This document shows positions 44,273-57,607 of a stretch of 64,000 nucleotides of DNA, piece after piece. The notes beneath the pieces are model-generated. The model was not told the DNA's origin, did no database searches, and worked only from the letters and a program-made list of their open reading frames with translations. Every line of letters begins with the position of its first letter. The first letter of the stretch is position 1. A program made the position numbers and the translations under genes. This DNA is from Lactifluus volemus (Eukaryota > Basidiomycota > Agaricomycetes > Russulales > Russulaceae), in contig WTXI01000006.1 in the NCBI GenBank assembly GCA_022376515.1, positions 62,001-126,000 of the forward strand, given 5' to 3'.

Positions 44273-46443
44273 ATGTACGACCCACTTGCATCTGCCCCTG
44301 GCTTTGGCTCTGGTTCTGGCTCCGGCTCCGGCTCTGGAGGATTTGGCAGCCCTGACGACGTACCACCTTGGCCAACAACCCCGCATACACCCAATTCTCC
44401 CATACCGAACCTCCGCCCTGCTCCAATACCTGACCGAACTCCGGAAGAAGATCATTTCGAGAAGCAGGCTCAGATATACGGTCAGCCAGAACCAGGTTTG
44501 ATTTCCCCGCCCACGAATCCGCATCAAATGGGGACCACTTCCAAAAACCTGAGCCATACCTCAAGGTCAGGCTGATTGCGTTGGATAGGAATAGGCGGGA
44601 TATCCTTGTTCGCTTTGATGCGCAGGTATGTAGATGCCACACCTCTAACCCCCCTTGGGGCTCACCTCGCCGGAATGCTACCATGCACAGACTAACCTTT
44701 CCAACTTTACCGGAACAGCGTACCGGAACGTCTCGCGGTCATATATGGAGTTCCAGCAACTCTATGATGCTCTTACGCACAATAACCCACAGACAATCGT
44801 CCCCGCCCTTCCGCTTGCACAAACGTCCGCCCCAACTGATGAGGAAGATGACAGATTGGTAAAGATAATGCTACAACGGTGGTTTACTCGTGTATGCGAA
44901 GACATGATTCTCGTATGCGACGAGGAGCTCCGGTCCTTCATAGAGAACGACTTTGGATACCAGCCCACACCGCGGCCGAAACGAAAAACATCTTCTGGTT
45001 TTAGTCTCATAAGGAGACACGTCCCAGATGAGGATGAAGAACTTCAACGGGCACGATTTGAGCTTACCAAGTTGGAAGGACAATTCTTCGATGCGGCAAA
45101 AGCACTTGACCGAGTGTCAATTGCGAGGAAGTGTAAGACGTCTACGGCTATCTTGTGACAGCATGTTTGTGCTCATAAATGCGTTGGTTTTTTTTTTGGT
45201 TCAGCGCTCTCTGTTGCCCATGCAGAAATGGGTAACAAGTGGTCAATGTTGCCACACTGAAACGCATCCGCCGATTGCAAACGCTCTACGGAAGTTAGGG
45301 CGAACCTGGCATACATTGGCAGATCTCGATCAAGCTCATGCCATTAGCGAATGTGTAATATTAAGCGATTCTCTTGGATATCAGGGGTTGAATGCTAGGT
45401 CGGCGAAAGAGACGCTGCAGCAGCGCACCGCCGTCCTCGAGGAATACCAGGCTGCTGTAAAGTCCGCGATTTCAAAGCGAAGGAATATCGAGAGGCTTAA
45501 AGCAAGCACTAACATCCGGCCAGAGAAGGTGGACGAGGCTCTGGAGGACCTGGAAGAGGTTATATTCCTCCTCGTACCTTCACATTCGTATAAGCTCACA
45601 GTATTGTTTAGGCGAATAAATACGAGCAAATACTTGTTCGACGTGCTGACGGTATATCCCAGAACCTACACCGCGCACTACAGAACCACTGGCGCCTCGT
45701 TACAGATGACATCACCACCGCCCTTATCGAGTATACCCGATCATCCATCATGTATGAGCGTCAACTTCTCAGGGAACTGGAGTCTCTTCGACCAGATGTT
45801 GCGACTTCCAATGCGAAGGTCGCCCCCAGGACCAACGGGATCCCCAAACCAATCATCATCCCACCCCTAGAGGATGATTTCAAACCTCCGCCCCCACCAG
45901 CAGAGCCAAGTCCATTTCCGAAACGCGGCCCTGTGCCAGCATCAAGCATTCCACCAAGTTTGGCTTCTGGGCGTCCAAGCGTCAGTCAGATTCTGTGCCC
46001 CCTCAATCTCCGGCTGTAGGCTCGCCTAAACCTCCCGTCATCGCACCGCAGCCGCCTCGACCCCCATTCGTCCCTCGGAATAGCTCCCTGCTACACCGCC
46101 CCAAGTACATAGGACTGAACCACCTCTTGGCGGACGATTTGTCGATGGCACGAAGTCCATGTTTATACAACCATCCTCGACTCAAGCTGAGGGTAGCGCC
46201 TCCGGATCGCTCTCGTCCGTGCCGCGGCCTTCCAATACGGACCCACTTCTAGGAGGGCCGCTGATGTCATCTGATTCTGTTCAGCGTCGCAGCACAGTAG
46301 ACGGGATACCGCAGAGCACGAGCGACGTAGACCCGCTCGGTGGAATTCGCCCTGCTAATATGTCTGCATCGGTGCGCGTGCAGCCAACGAGACCGAGATT
46401 AGACGCGCGGGAAGCTGCAAGCAAGCTTGCAAACATGTTTTGA
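44273..46443 (+). CDS. VPS17: retromer sorting nexin Vps17 (PX-BAR)
   Basis: Sorting nexin that pairs with Vps5 on endosomes for retrograde transport to the Golgi. Start at 44273 encodes MYDPLASAPGFG and a Ser-Gly repeat of about ten residues, then a Pro-rich linker. The PX domain has YLKVRLIALDRNRRDILVRF, TNLSNFTGTAYRNVSRSYME, FQQLYDALTHNNPQTIVPAL, DEEDDRLVKIMLQRWFTRVC and EELRSFIENDFGYQPTP. The BAR region has ELQRARFELTKLEGQFFDAA, ALRKLGRTWHTLADLDQAHA, NARSAKETLQQRTAVLEEYQ, KRRNIERLKASTNIRPEKVD and TTALIEYTRSSIMYERQLLR. A Pro/Ser-rich tail ends at 46443. Apparent frame breaks near 44545, 45236, 45256, 45960 and 46142, each one base short beside a short run, are best read as assembly errors since the sequence on both sides is conserved. 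Confidence 0.9.
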
Positions 46444-46552
46444 AAGGCTCCTGCAGGATGGGCGTTTTGGAAATCAGAAAAACCTTACACACGTCGATCA
46501 TGTATTCGCATCATTAATTCCGCACTCATTCAAGTCTCTTTTAAGATCGGTG

Positions 46553-47964
<1,412 letters not shown>

Positions 47965-48100
47965 GATTTGTATCTACAGTAGTAGGAGAAATCAAAATGA
48001 CACTGTAAAGTAATGCTCGATGTCATTGTAACCGATGCAGCCCTTGACGAATTTGGTTAAGATTCTTATCGCCTTTCTAATCTTTTTTTTTTTTTCACAA

Positions 48101-49686
48101 ATGGCTTCGAACGCTGCTTGCAGAAATCTTGTGCTCGATGCTGGACCCCTCCTCATGCTCTCCCCACTCAGGGGACTAGCAGAAACATTCATTACGGTTC
48201 CTCAGGTCCTCGAGAGCTGAAGGACAAGAGAGCAAAAGAACATTTTGAGAAGCTAGGCCTAATGGCAGGTGTCAACGTCAGGGTACAGTCTCCGGATCCT
48301 ACGTCCCTAGCCCATGGTGCGCATATTGCCAGCCATAGTCTCGGCGAGCTTGACAGCGAATCTAGTGATACAGTTTGCAAAACAGACGGGAGACTATTCT
48401 GCTTTATCACATGCAGATCTGTGCGTCCTGGCATTGACTCATGCGCTAGACAAGGCAGAAAGAGAAAAATTGGCTCAACCGGCGTCTTCGGAGGAGGTGC
48501 GTAGGGCATGCGTTTTACATCTCATATTCCTCCAAGTGATAAATCCCAGCCCTGCTCTTCAAACCATGTTGCACCCTCTGATACATCAACACAGACTGTC
48601 ACAAATGCTGATACACCCCCTCAATCGCCAGAAAGTGCAGACCATGTGGAAGGGAAAGGCACGGAAGGAGTCTCTGATGCCCAAGGCGATACGGAAATTG
48701 TGGATAATGCCGTGGAGTCCCTCGAGCAAGCCCTCGAGCGCCTAGATGTCGAGCTTGTCCCACTAAATGAGGAGGCCAGCCAGCCGGATACAAGCACTGC
48801 TTCAGTAGAAGCCACCCCGACTTCTCTTGATGCAGATTCCCCTCATCTGGATGCTTCATCTTCAACCCCTCCCCCATTGTACGCAGATCCACGGGTGAAG
48901 ATGATGATGACGAGGGTGAATGGATAACACCGGAGAATGTTTCCCTGCACACGGCTCGCGCAATGGGCCTTGCGCCATCGGGGAATGGTTCCGCTAGAAC
49001 CAAGGAAAGGAGATCATACCCGTTGGGTGCATGACAGCAGACTTCGCGATGCAGAACGTTTTACTGCAAATGGACCTTAGTCTCGTTGGCATAGAAGGAA
49101 AGAAAATCCAGAAGGTGAAGACATGGGTGTTACGTTGTCATGCGTGTTTTAAGTATGTTCGTCATCTCCCTGTCGTTTTTATCGCTCATCTCTATTCAGA
49201 ATCTGTAAGGATGCGTCGAAGAAATTTTGCCCTTCGTGTGGCAACGCCACACTACTTCGCGCATCTGTCACTATATCATCACCTTCCGCCTCTTCAAGTG
49301 CCCCAGCTATGCAAGTACATCTAAAAAAGAACTTCCAGTACCGAACGCGTGGTACCATTTACTCTATTCCAGCGCCTAAGCCTGGCTCTGCTAAAACAGG
49401 GAGCGGGGAGGGCCTCATTCTCCGTGAGGATCAAACAGAGTATATGCGCGCGGTAAAACGGGCAGAGGGCCAGAGACAGAGGGACGAGAAGAAGTTACTG
49501 AGCAGTGCCATCGCGAATGGCCGAGAAGGCAAACCCAGTATGGGTAACTGGATGGACCCGGACTGGATCCCAGAAATCATGGTCGCCGGGTCGACGGACA
49601 GAGGTAAAAATTCAAAACAGACTGATGGCATGCCAACTATTGGTTACGGCAAGAGAAATCCTAATGAACGCAGACGACGAAAATGA
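48101..49686 (+). CDS. NOB1: 20S pre-rRNA endonuclease Nob1
   Basis: PIN-domain nuclease that makes the final 18S rRNA 3' cut in cytoplasmic pre-40S particles. Start at 48101 encodes MASNAACRNLVLDAGPLLML (first catalytic Asp), FITVPQVL, ELKDKRAKEHFEKLGL, VNVRVQSPDPTSLAH, then after an intron (about 48319-48365) IQFAKQTGDYSALSHADLCV-LALTHALD (acidic catalytic residues). An acidic Ser/Pro linker (LEQALERLDVELVPLNEEAS) precedes GEWITPENVSLHTARAMGL, TADFAMQNVLLQMDLSLVG and the zinc ribbon LRCHACFK / CKDASKKFCPSCGNATLL, then HLKKNFQYRTRGTIYSIPAP and a basic tail ending NERRRRK. Frame breaks near 48205, 48894 (GGG) and 48987 (AAA) are each fixed by one base. Convergent with ARC18 (99 bases between stops). 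Confidence 0.92.
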
Positions 49687-49785
49687 AATACTGTATGTTT
49701 GCTCAGCAGAGTGGATCATGATGTAGATCATTACAATAGTGCACTTGAATTGTGGTACATTAGCTCTTCTTGCCTCGCATACAGT

Positions 49786-50495
49786 TTACGTCCCCAGACT
49801 CCTGTTCATGAAACGTCTCTTCTGGAAAGACATCCACCACTTGCTCGGTTTACCCGTTCCGTCAGCGTATAGTTTCTCAATGAGCCTAGCGGCCAGTTCC
49901 TGGCGGACTTGGACCAGATATTGGCGAAGGTAGTCTAACCCTTTCATGAAGATCGAACACCTTGCAAAGCATTGAGTACTCACCGGCGTCCGCGCGGCTC
50001 CCAGGCGGTGCGTAGTGCGCATTGAGGAGGAAGTTGGCATCGCCAGGAATGGGGAAATTATCGACAGCAAGTGTATTGAGTGATTTAGATGCCTCGATCT
50101 GGGTGAGTGGGGTGCGTGCGCTGCCAATCTTCGCAAGGCAATCCGAGATGAAGAGGATGAGGATGATTAAAAGGCGATCACCTGGTCCCTTGATCTCGAA
50201 GTTTCGGAAGAGCGAGTTGGCGCGAAAGAGGTCTAGGGTTTCATCTACTATATCTCCCTGTTCATTACTCGCTGAGATGCGTAAATTAAGGTAAATAATA
50301 ATAGGAAGGGCGCAAAGAGGGCGAGTAAGTACCTGCGACGGGGGCGGGACCGCGCAGCCTAGTTTTGATGGGATAAATCCCAAGGTTTCCGACCTGCCGG
50401 ATATCGGGCTCCTCATTCAGAGCGGAATGATACGCCTGTATGGTACGTGAGTGCATTCGACAAAAAGTTGGGACAATATGCAAACTGACGGGCAT
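49786..50495 (-). CDS. ARC18: ARP2/3 complex 21 kDa subunit (ARPC3)
   Basis: Subunit of the actin-nucleating Arp2/3 complex at cortical patches. Exon 1 is just the six bases ATGCCC (50490-50495); a GTCAGT...CATACAG intron follows. Then AYHSALNEEPDIRQVGNLGI, YPIKTRLRGPAP, EQGDIVDETLDLFRANSLFR, NFEIKGPGDRLLIILILFIS, DCLAKIGSARTPLTQIEASK, PGDANFLLNAHYAPPGSR, and in the last exon DYLRQYLVQVRQELAARLIE and KLYADGTGKPSKWWMSFQKR, ending at 49786. Length near 180 residues is normal. Divergent from YVC1 with 114 bases between starts. Confidence 0.94.
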
Positions 50496-50609
50496 GACTG
50501 AGTAAAAAGTGACTGCGATTCACGGTTTCCGGGCCGCGAGATGTACCGAAATTAAGTTTCAGTTTTAACCCGAACCTGATTCACCCCAACATCATAGTGG
50601 CAGAGAGCT
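50496..50609. promoter_or_regulatory. bidirectional promoter region ARC18 / YVC1
   Basis: 114 bases between the two starts. Nothing distinctive beyond a moderately AT-rich composition. Confidence 0.35.
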
Positions 50610-53445
50610 ATGGAGGAAACCAGTTCTTTGATGTCTATCAAGTCCGTGGTACCAACCCCGGACACTCTTGCCAGTCCGTCTCAGTGCCTTAGCATTCCGT
50701 CTCCTTAACTGAAATATTTTTCGCTGTTCAAAGAACTCATCAAGCGTCTGCGCATCCTTACGTCAACGCTGCTTCCTCTTGAAGTTGATCCGAAAAGCAT
50801 CAGTGACCCAACGAGCAGGATAGTTACACCCAGCGTTGTTTCCGCGTATATTGGCGCTGCGGGTGACCTTGTCGAGGCAGTACGCCCCTTTCCCTTCCTG
50901 CACTCGCAGGATAGATGTGTTTACATGTTGATAATTTTGAAACGCGCTGACAGTTGCCGTACTGCCTTCTTCGTGCTCGTCGCGACTTCATGATCCAAGC
51001 CAACCGCGACGTCGCAGACTATGGAGAGAATCGTGGGCGGGGTGAGTCCTCGCTACCCCGCTGTTTGCGCCCTGACACTGATCACCCACCGTAGCCGTCG
51101 CGTGCGAAGTTCTAGCGAGGAAGATTGTCCATAATTCTCCGGTGGACAAGATTCCTGCTATTTTATCCTCGCGTTACCGACACCGCCGGCCTGATGGTGA
51201 CATTGAGTTTACCAGCGCAATTGAGTTGGCCGTTGACTCGCATTGGTGAGAAGCTGTACAATTTGTCTTGTATTCGAGCTCTGATTCCGTACATAGCACC
51301 ATCTTCCTATCTTCATCTGAGGCTCAAAATGGTTCGTACACAAATGACGTCGTTTTCTGTCCGCCGTTCTGAATCTTGTGCAGTGATTGATGCTCTCTGG
51401 AAGGGTGATTTAGTACAAATACAGAATGATGACCACGATGCCGTTTGTACGATCTTCAGTCAATAGCCTATGGGATGCTCTAACAAGCAGCAGATGTTCC
51501 TGTGCAAGGCCATGTGGACTCGTCATTTTGGAGCCACTTTGATCCCTTTCGTATGGCTGTTCCTCAGTAGGTATATCATTCCATATACTGCTCCTGTCTC
51601 TGACGTCGGTTATAGTTACCAAAACATCCTCCGCATAATTATCTGGTTGTTCTTCCTAGTCGTGTATTCCCAAGCTGGTATGCCCCTGTTTGGTTCCCGT
51701 AAGTTGTCTAAGATATGACCGGTTAGTCCGCGAGCCTTTGGACCGATTGGACCGTTCGCGTCAGCACTTCGACTCATGGGAAGTTGTATTGTATGTCATG
51801 GCGTTTGCGTTTGCATGTCAAGGTACGCCAGCCCTCGTCTTCAATAAGGCTGCCTCAAAGTGACGATAACCAGATGTGGTCAATGTTTGTGTTCTTTCAC
51901 TTCTTCAAAGCCCTGCTATTCACTCGAGGAATAGATGTACAAAATCCTTTCCCTCGCGACCTGGCGAGCCCTCGGGTTTTGGGATGTTGTAGCCTGTATC
52001 ACTGACATGTTACTGTTGACCACCTTCGTTCTGAGAGTCACCAGTCTTGTTTCATCTGAAGATCAACGAGAAATTCACCGTCTCCATAGTTTTCAGGTTT
52101 TGAGCTTCGTTTCCCCTTTCATATGGTGGGTGCTAGACTTGTTGTTTGATGTGCACGTTATCATAAAATCTACTCTAGGATGAGTGCGTCTGTTATCCCC
52201 TCTACGGGCACTTCCACATAGAACTGGTATCTTCTAGAACTTTTCACCGTGTTTGATGGCTTCAAGTCCATTGGGACCATGCAAATCTGCGTTGCTCAAA
52301 TGCTTCGCGAGTCTGGTATATTTTTTGCTGTAGTACAAACCCAGACTGTCTCTTCCGAGTCAGTGTTGAGATGCGCCTCTAGTTGTTGTCTATCCTCGGA
52401 ATAGGCTTCCTCCAGGGTCTGTATGCTCTCGACGCAGCGGATGGCCAAGTGACATCTACGTCTGACGTTATTCACGTCATGGTGCAGTCCCTGTTGCAGT
52501 GCGTCATTCGAGTCCAAAGAATCCTGACGAGTCGCTCGGCTCAATTGTATGTTAGATCCCCTGATTATAGCAAGTTTTCTGGAAGGTATATTATTCGTGC
52601 ATTTGTAATGAGTTACCCTAACTAACGACGTCTCCGAAGCTCTGTTGGCCAATGCTTTATTATCTCTGGAACGTCGCTACCGTACTTGTTCTTCTCAACA
52701 TCTTGATCTCACTTTTTGCGTCTGCATATTCTGACGTAAGTTGTGCTTGTCCCCAGGGAGACAGGAAGAGTTTCACTCCATCTGACATGAACAGGTTGTC
52801 GAAGATGCAGAGGCAGAGTATCTTGCGTTCTTTGCAAGCAAAACAGTGGCCATGGTCCGCGCGCCGGATACATATGTGTATCCTGCACCGTTCAACCTTG
52901 TTGAGATTTTCTTCATCGTACCCCTTGAGTCTGTCTATTCGACGTCCTTCCTATAAGGCTAGCTAACCAAATTTCTGTGTAGATTCTTTTTGAGTCCATC
53001 ATCTTATGTAAAGGTACTGTCTCCTCGAACATCTATGTTCGTATTTGACCTTAGGTGCAGCTTAACCGGGTTGTCATGACTGTCCTTTTCTTCGTTCCTA
53101 TGGCGATTGTTGCACTTTATGAGTCAACGCCTTCGAAGAATCGGTGGTTGGACCACTTCATGACTGGGCCCCCGTTGGATGAAATCGATAGCGCTGCTGC
53201 ACGCGACCCTGAAGTTGATGGAGCAGATGCCGAGAATGGCCTGGTTATAAGCAAGGTCCCCTTCTCTAAGCTTGTGAAGGCATTCCCAAACATGCATGAC
53301 GTGAGTTCAACTATTCGCACTACTAGATTACTTGCTTGACATGATTGTTTTGCAGTCAAGCGAAGCCAACATTGTGAAAGAAATCCATTTGGCAAAGGCT
53401 CATTTGGAGACTTTGATCAAATCTTTGGATGCGAGGAAATCTTAG
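50610..53445 (+). CDS. YVC1: vacuolar TRP-type cation channel Yvc1
   Basis: Calcium-release channel of the fungal vacuole. Start at 50610 encodes MEETSSLMSIKSVVPTPDTL. The long cytosolic N-terminus has ELIKRLRILTSTLLPLEVDP, SRIVTPSVVSAYIGAAGDLV, LPYCLLRARRDFMIQANRDV, AVACEVLARKIVHNSPVDKI and VIDALWKGDLVQIQND. Membrane segments follow: YIIPYTAPVS and LRIIIWLFFLVVYSQA, SWEVVLYVMAFAFACQ, the region FVLRVTSLVSSEDQREIHRL, HSFQVLSFVSPFIWW, FDGFKSIGTMQICVAQML, FFALLSILGIGFLQGLYALD, the pore-side ADGQVTSTSDVIHVMVQSLL, and PMLYYLWNVATVLVLLNILI. The C-terminus has SDVVEDAEAEYLAFFASKTV, NRVVMTVLFFVPMAIVALYE and an acidic tail ending KSLDARKS at 53445. More than twelve introns of ~50 bases. Exon borders in 51470-52300 are not certain, and some frames there may be broken by sequence errors. 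Confidence 0.88.
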
Positions 53446-53530
53446 TTACTTACAAGCTCTTAACACGTTTACGAATTGTACACCAAATAACTACATGACT
53501 GTCTAAGCGGTCTCTTGGAATCAAACATAG

Positions 53531-54298
53531 TTATTGTGAATCGGCCGCAGATTCGCGGGTAAGTTGCGTGAGAACGCCCATGGCTCGCACAAAGAAAGGT
53601 CGGATTTCATTGATTTCCATAGAACACAGGTTCGGTAACTAACAACCAGAGTGAGTAGGCATATGGGGACGGGGAGCGCTCACCTTACACTCAATTCACT
53701 GTGATCGATCTTCTGAAGACCTTCTCTACTCTTTGCCTGTCTTGCTTCACGGATATCCTTGAGGAGAGACCTTATTTATCGGAGTTTTGGATGTCATCTG
53801 GTGCCCTGTACACACCGGATTCTACAACTGCGCTATGGCAGTAATCATGGGGGCTTACACATCGAGCAGCAGCTTTGATATTTCAGTGAAGCGAAAAGGG
53901 AGCTGGCTAAACTCTGGACGGCTTGTTTCCTGTGCCAATCTATCCTGAAGAAAGTCTGTACTGGCGCGTCGGCAGTTGATCAAACGGGGGTTGCAATCCC
54001 AGCGCACCGACGCTCAGCCAGTCTGGTGGGACGATGTGGCACTTCTTTTTCAACTTGAGATTTATGGCCATCCATAACGGTATTTTTGCTTTATTCGGTG
54101 GACGTAAGGGGCCGTATGCTCCCTGATAACCTTGTTCAGATCCGGGGACAAGAAATATTGGACAGTGCGTGACCATACAGAAATGAAGGCCGTGCGTTCC
54201 ATGGAAATGAGTGGTATTATCTCTACGAGCTCTTCGGATGCAATTAGCTCAAGCTCTGGTGGTGTGATTGAGTTTCGTAAAGAAACTGGTAGTGCCAT
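53531..54298 (-). CDS. PSF2: GINS complex subunit Psf2
   Basis: Part of the GINS tetramer in the Cdc45-MCM-GINS replicative helicase. Start at 54298 encodes MALPVSLRNSITPPELELIA, SEELVEIIPLISMERTAFIS; after an intron (GTATGG...ATCAG) GAYGPLRPPNKAKIPLWMAI, NLKLKKKCHIVPPDWLSV; then DFLQDRLAQETSRPEFSQLP, FRFTEISKLLLDV; then PDDIQNSDKIRSLLKDIREA, RQAKSREGLQKIDHSELS; last exon SMEINEIRPFFVRAMGVLTQ ending ESAADSQ at 53531. Four introns, all clean. Length about 200 residues matches the family. Stop lies 85 bases from the YVC1 stop; divergent from the haspin gene with 204 bases between starts. Confidence 0.95.
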
Positions 54299-54502
54299 GG
54301 TTTTCTTGAGAGCAGTAGATACTAAGATCTGATCATGTGATGCGACGCGTTGGTGTTTGTTTGGTTCAAGTTGGTCCGACGCGTCAAACTGTTACTAAAT
54401 ATATGCTGCAATCAGCCATCCGCCATTTACCTCTCTCGTTTACCCATTCAGTGTCTTGCTGCTCTTCTGCTGTCCGCATTTACCTCCGTGGTTGTATTCT
54501 CT

Positions 54503-56989
54503 ATGCTAGGCATACGCACAAGCAAGTCTCCTCATACGGGCGTAGAAATCGACGCATCATCAATAACAGGCACGACCTCTTTGATGCTGAGCATATCAAG
54601 GATTCAGAAACCAGAGAGTGCACTGGCAATGGTCATGCTCCTCTCTTCCCCAAACACCAACATGCGGGCCGCCGAGCGGTGCTGGCAAAAGGCTCAAGAT
54701 CACCTCTGCGACTCCCTCAACCATTTCCCCACCCGGACCCTCGCACAATCGCAACAAGAAAAGACGTGAGAACAATCAAGCCCGTTCGTCTCTCAAACAT
54801 ATTCACTCTCCGAGCTCTAGTCGCAATCCTCTCAATTCCCACTCCGTTAACATTTCCCGACATTCGACCCTCAGCGGCCCCAAGAAAAAGGCGAAACTCC
54901 CAACGTCAAAGGACACTGGGATGTCACTCGCCCCCCAGTCCCCAATCGTCAATGTGGACATATTTGTGTTAGATGAGAACGGCAGAAGGGTTAGCCAAGA
55001 AAGGAGGACCTCTAACCCGAACGTACAAGTGAATCAGCATTCCACGATTGCCAATGTGATTGTGGTCTCTGATAATGACGACGATGGCAACTCTGTCTCA
55101 CCAACACCATTCTCGCGACGAGCCAAGCGATGGCCAAGGGTCGTGGCTTCGTCAGACGAAGAGAATATGGCAGACTCCCCAATCCGTCCTGTCTCTTCTT
55201 TGATTTCGCCCAGGCTTGATCCCAATCGAAATGACCCAGCGGAGAAATCAGTATCTACTGATCTCTTGGCACCGTCTCCCTCTAGTCATTCTTCTCCTAA
55301 ACGCACGATGCTTCCAAGTCTCAATTCTGGGTGGAAATTACCACCCCCGCCGCCCACTGTCGTCACGGAACCAACCTCAGGAACATAAACCTGATCATTA
55401 CTCCCCTCTCCGACTTCCTTCAAGTAAGGCTCGCCAGCTTACACCTATTCGCCGTAAAGGACATGTCTTCCGCCATCTGCCCCCGTCCCCATCGACTCCT
55501 TCTGACTTGGATATCTCCAACGACCTCGCCCATCTGGCGCTTTCGCCTACCCCCTTGGAGGATCATACCCTCCCCGACCAACCACTTAATCTTATTCCCC
55601 TGTTATCCGAGTGCGGACAAACTGCTCCCGTAGAATTCTCCGCTTTCATCGAGGCGTTTCCTGTAGATCCGGTTGTCCGATCATCGTGTTCTGGGAAGGC
55701 TGCCTTCCAGAAAATTGGCGAGGCGTCGTACTCAGAGGTATTCGGCATTGGTGACGTCGTCCTCAAAATCGTTCCTATTCGCAACGAGGAATGCCCGGAT
55801 AATATTGAGGCGGAAACCCCTGCCCCTAGCGATGCTAAGGATGTACTCAATGAAATTGTCGTCACATACGCTTTGGGCGAGATGTGTGACGGGTTCGTCA
55901 ACCTTTTGAAGACCTATGTTGTCCGTGGAAAATATCCTTCTGTATTACTTGACCTATGGGATGAATACAACCGGACGAAGGGCTCAGAAAATGTTCGACC
56001 AGGTTTGGCTCTCCCTCATATCGACGCAGCACGTTTAGTCTAAACTTGCCAAGACATGTTGGGTGTGTCACAGGTGTACGCTATAATCGTGTTACCCAAT
56101 GGCGGCCCAGATTTGGAGGCATACACTTTCAGCGAGCCAACCAAGACAGGCTGGAGGCAGGCTTGCAGCCTCTTCTGGCAGATTGCCCGCGCCCTTGCAA
56201 CGGCAGAAGATCTAGTGTCATTTGAGGTGCGCTTCTCCATTCGTCATCTTTCTCCTAAGACGCTGAACAATCTTCATCAATAGCACAGGGATCTTCATTG
56301 GGGACAGATCCTCGTTAAAAATATCCCTCAAAAGTACCTTCACGTGAGCGTTTATTAGATGCCGACGTATGGCTTCCCATGGATCATCCGGTTCATGGCG
56401 TAAAAGCCACTGTCATTGACCTTGGACTTGCGCGGATGGACGCGTGTGCGGATGATGGTTCGACCGAGATTCGTTGGACACCTTTCGAGGAAGAGATCTT
56501 TGAAGGAGAGGGTTAGTGCATTGCTTTCGGCCCTCAGCCCTCTGCTCACATGTATCCCAGGAGACTATCAGTTTGATATATACCGCCTTATGCGTAAGCA
56601 TAATGGTGGTTGCTGGGCTGATTTTCGCCCCCTCAGTAATGTGATGGTGTGTCCCTGTTCCTCTTATGAGAAATACTACGGCAAGCCTAATCAACCTACA
56701 GTGGTTACACTACCTACTCACCAAATTACTCAAGTCGAAGAACTTACGCCCACCAAGAAAAGCCACTGTTGCGATTGCGAGTCCAAATTTCACGGAACGA
56801 CAGTGCTATGAGTGCCTCCTCAAGATGGAGAGTCTGCTGGCGCAGAGTGTGCTGGAAGTGCAGGCACACAAGCCCATAGTGACCAAGCACAGCCGACGCA
56901 AAGTAGTCACACCGGCCGTCGTGTCCACAACAGCGCCGCAGTGCGCTGGTGATGTGCTCAGTTTTGGGCTGATGATGGGTTGGGTATGA
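54503..56989 (+). CDS. haspin-type protein kinase
   Basis: Atypical kinase that phosphorylates histone H3 Thr3 in mitosis. Start at 54503 (MLGIRTSKSPHTG) is the best candidate. The first 330 codons are disordered, Ser/Pro-rich (SGPKKKAKLPTSKD, RRAKRWPRVVASSDEENMAD). The kinase begins near 55690: FQKIGEASYSEVFGIGDVVL (Gly-rich loop), LKIVPIRNEE (Lys), DAKDVLNEIVVTYALGEMCD, FVNLLKTYVVRGKYPSVLLD; intron 56003-56053; VSQVYAIIVLPNGGPDLEAY, WRQACSLFWQIARALATAED; catalytic loop HRDLHWGQILVKNI (Gln where most kinases have Asn); KATVIDLGLARMDA in place of DFG; EIRWTPFEEEIFEGEGDYQF, DIYRLMRKHNGG, MWLHYLLTKLLKSKNLRPPR. It ends at 56989. Frame breaks near 54550, 55340 and 56330 are probably sequence errors; the duplicate downstream carries an extra C at the last site and stays open. 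Confidence 0.88.
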
Positions 56990-57607
56990 TCTAAACGCTG
57001 GATGATAACTAGCTTTGTTGTGTGTATCACTCAGTGTATCGTTCTGTGATTTCGTTGGTTCCTGGTGAAATTTGATGTGGCTTAGAAATGAGTTCGTAAG
57101 ATTCAGATCATTGGGTCGAGATGGCATCCTTTCCTTGTTGCGAGGTGCCGCCTGGTAATGAGAATCGCAAGGTAGTATAGTAAAACCAGTCGGGCGACCC
57201 GGATCGCCCCCAACAGGGAGCGATCCTTGAAGTCGGGTTGCCCTTACGGATGCCGCTGAAGCTGGCTTCCTGCCCTCGGGCTTCTGCTCAGGGCGAGGGC
57301 GAAGTGAACACGTCCCTGGTGTCGGAGGAGACATCACCTACTACGCGGAAGGCGAAACCAGTTGAATTCGGTGAGATGAGGTGAAGAGAATTCACGATAC
57401 GGTACTACGGGGTGTTTGGCTATTCGTAAATCGTAACAATGTCCGTTAAACAAAATCAACACTGTGCCCTACATCTATAAACATCGTTAAAATTCGTCAA
57501 AGATAAAGAAATTTTCTATGGCATGAAACCAAAAACGCCATTGCTGAGAGGAGTGGCAAACAATGAACCTTGAGACATTCAAGTTCCACTCCAGTTACCG
57601 GCTGACC
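56990..57607. other. intergenic stretch between haspin and cupredoxin (copy A)
   Basis: Present also in copy B at 62084-62731. The GC-rich section 57121-57350 differs between copies: copy A has extra bases around 57196-57220, and copy B has an extra ~41 bases at about 62239-62279. A minus frame starting near 57336 (MMSPPTPGTCSLRPRPEQKP) is open in both copies but diverges after RATRLQG, so I do not call a gene. Confidence 0.45.
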
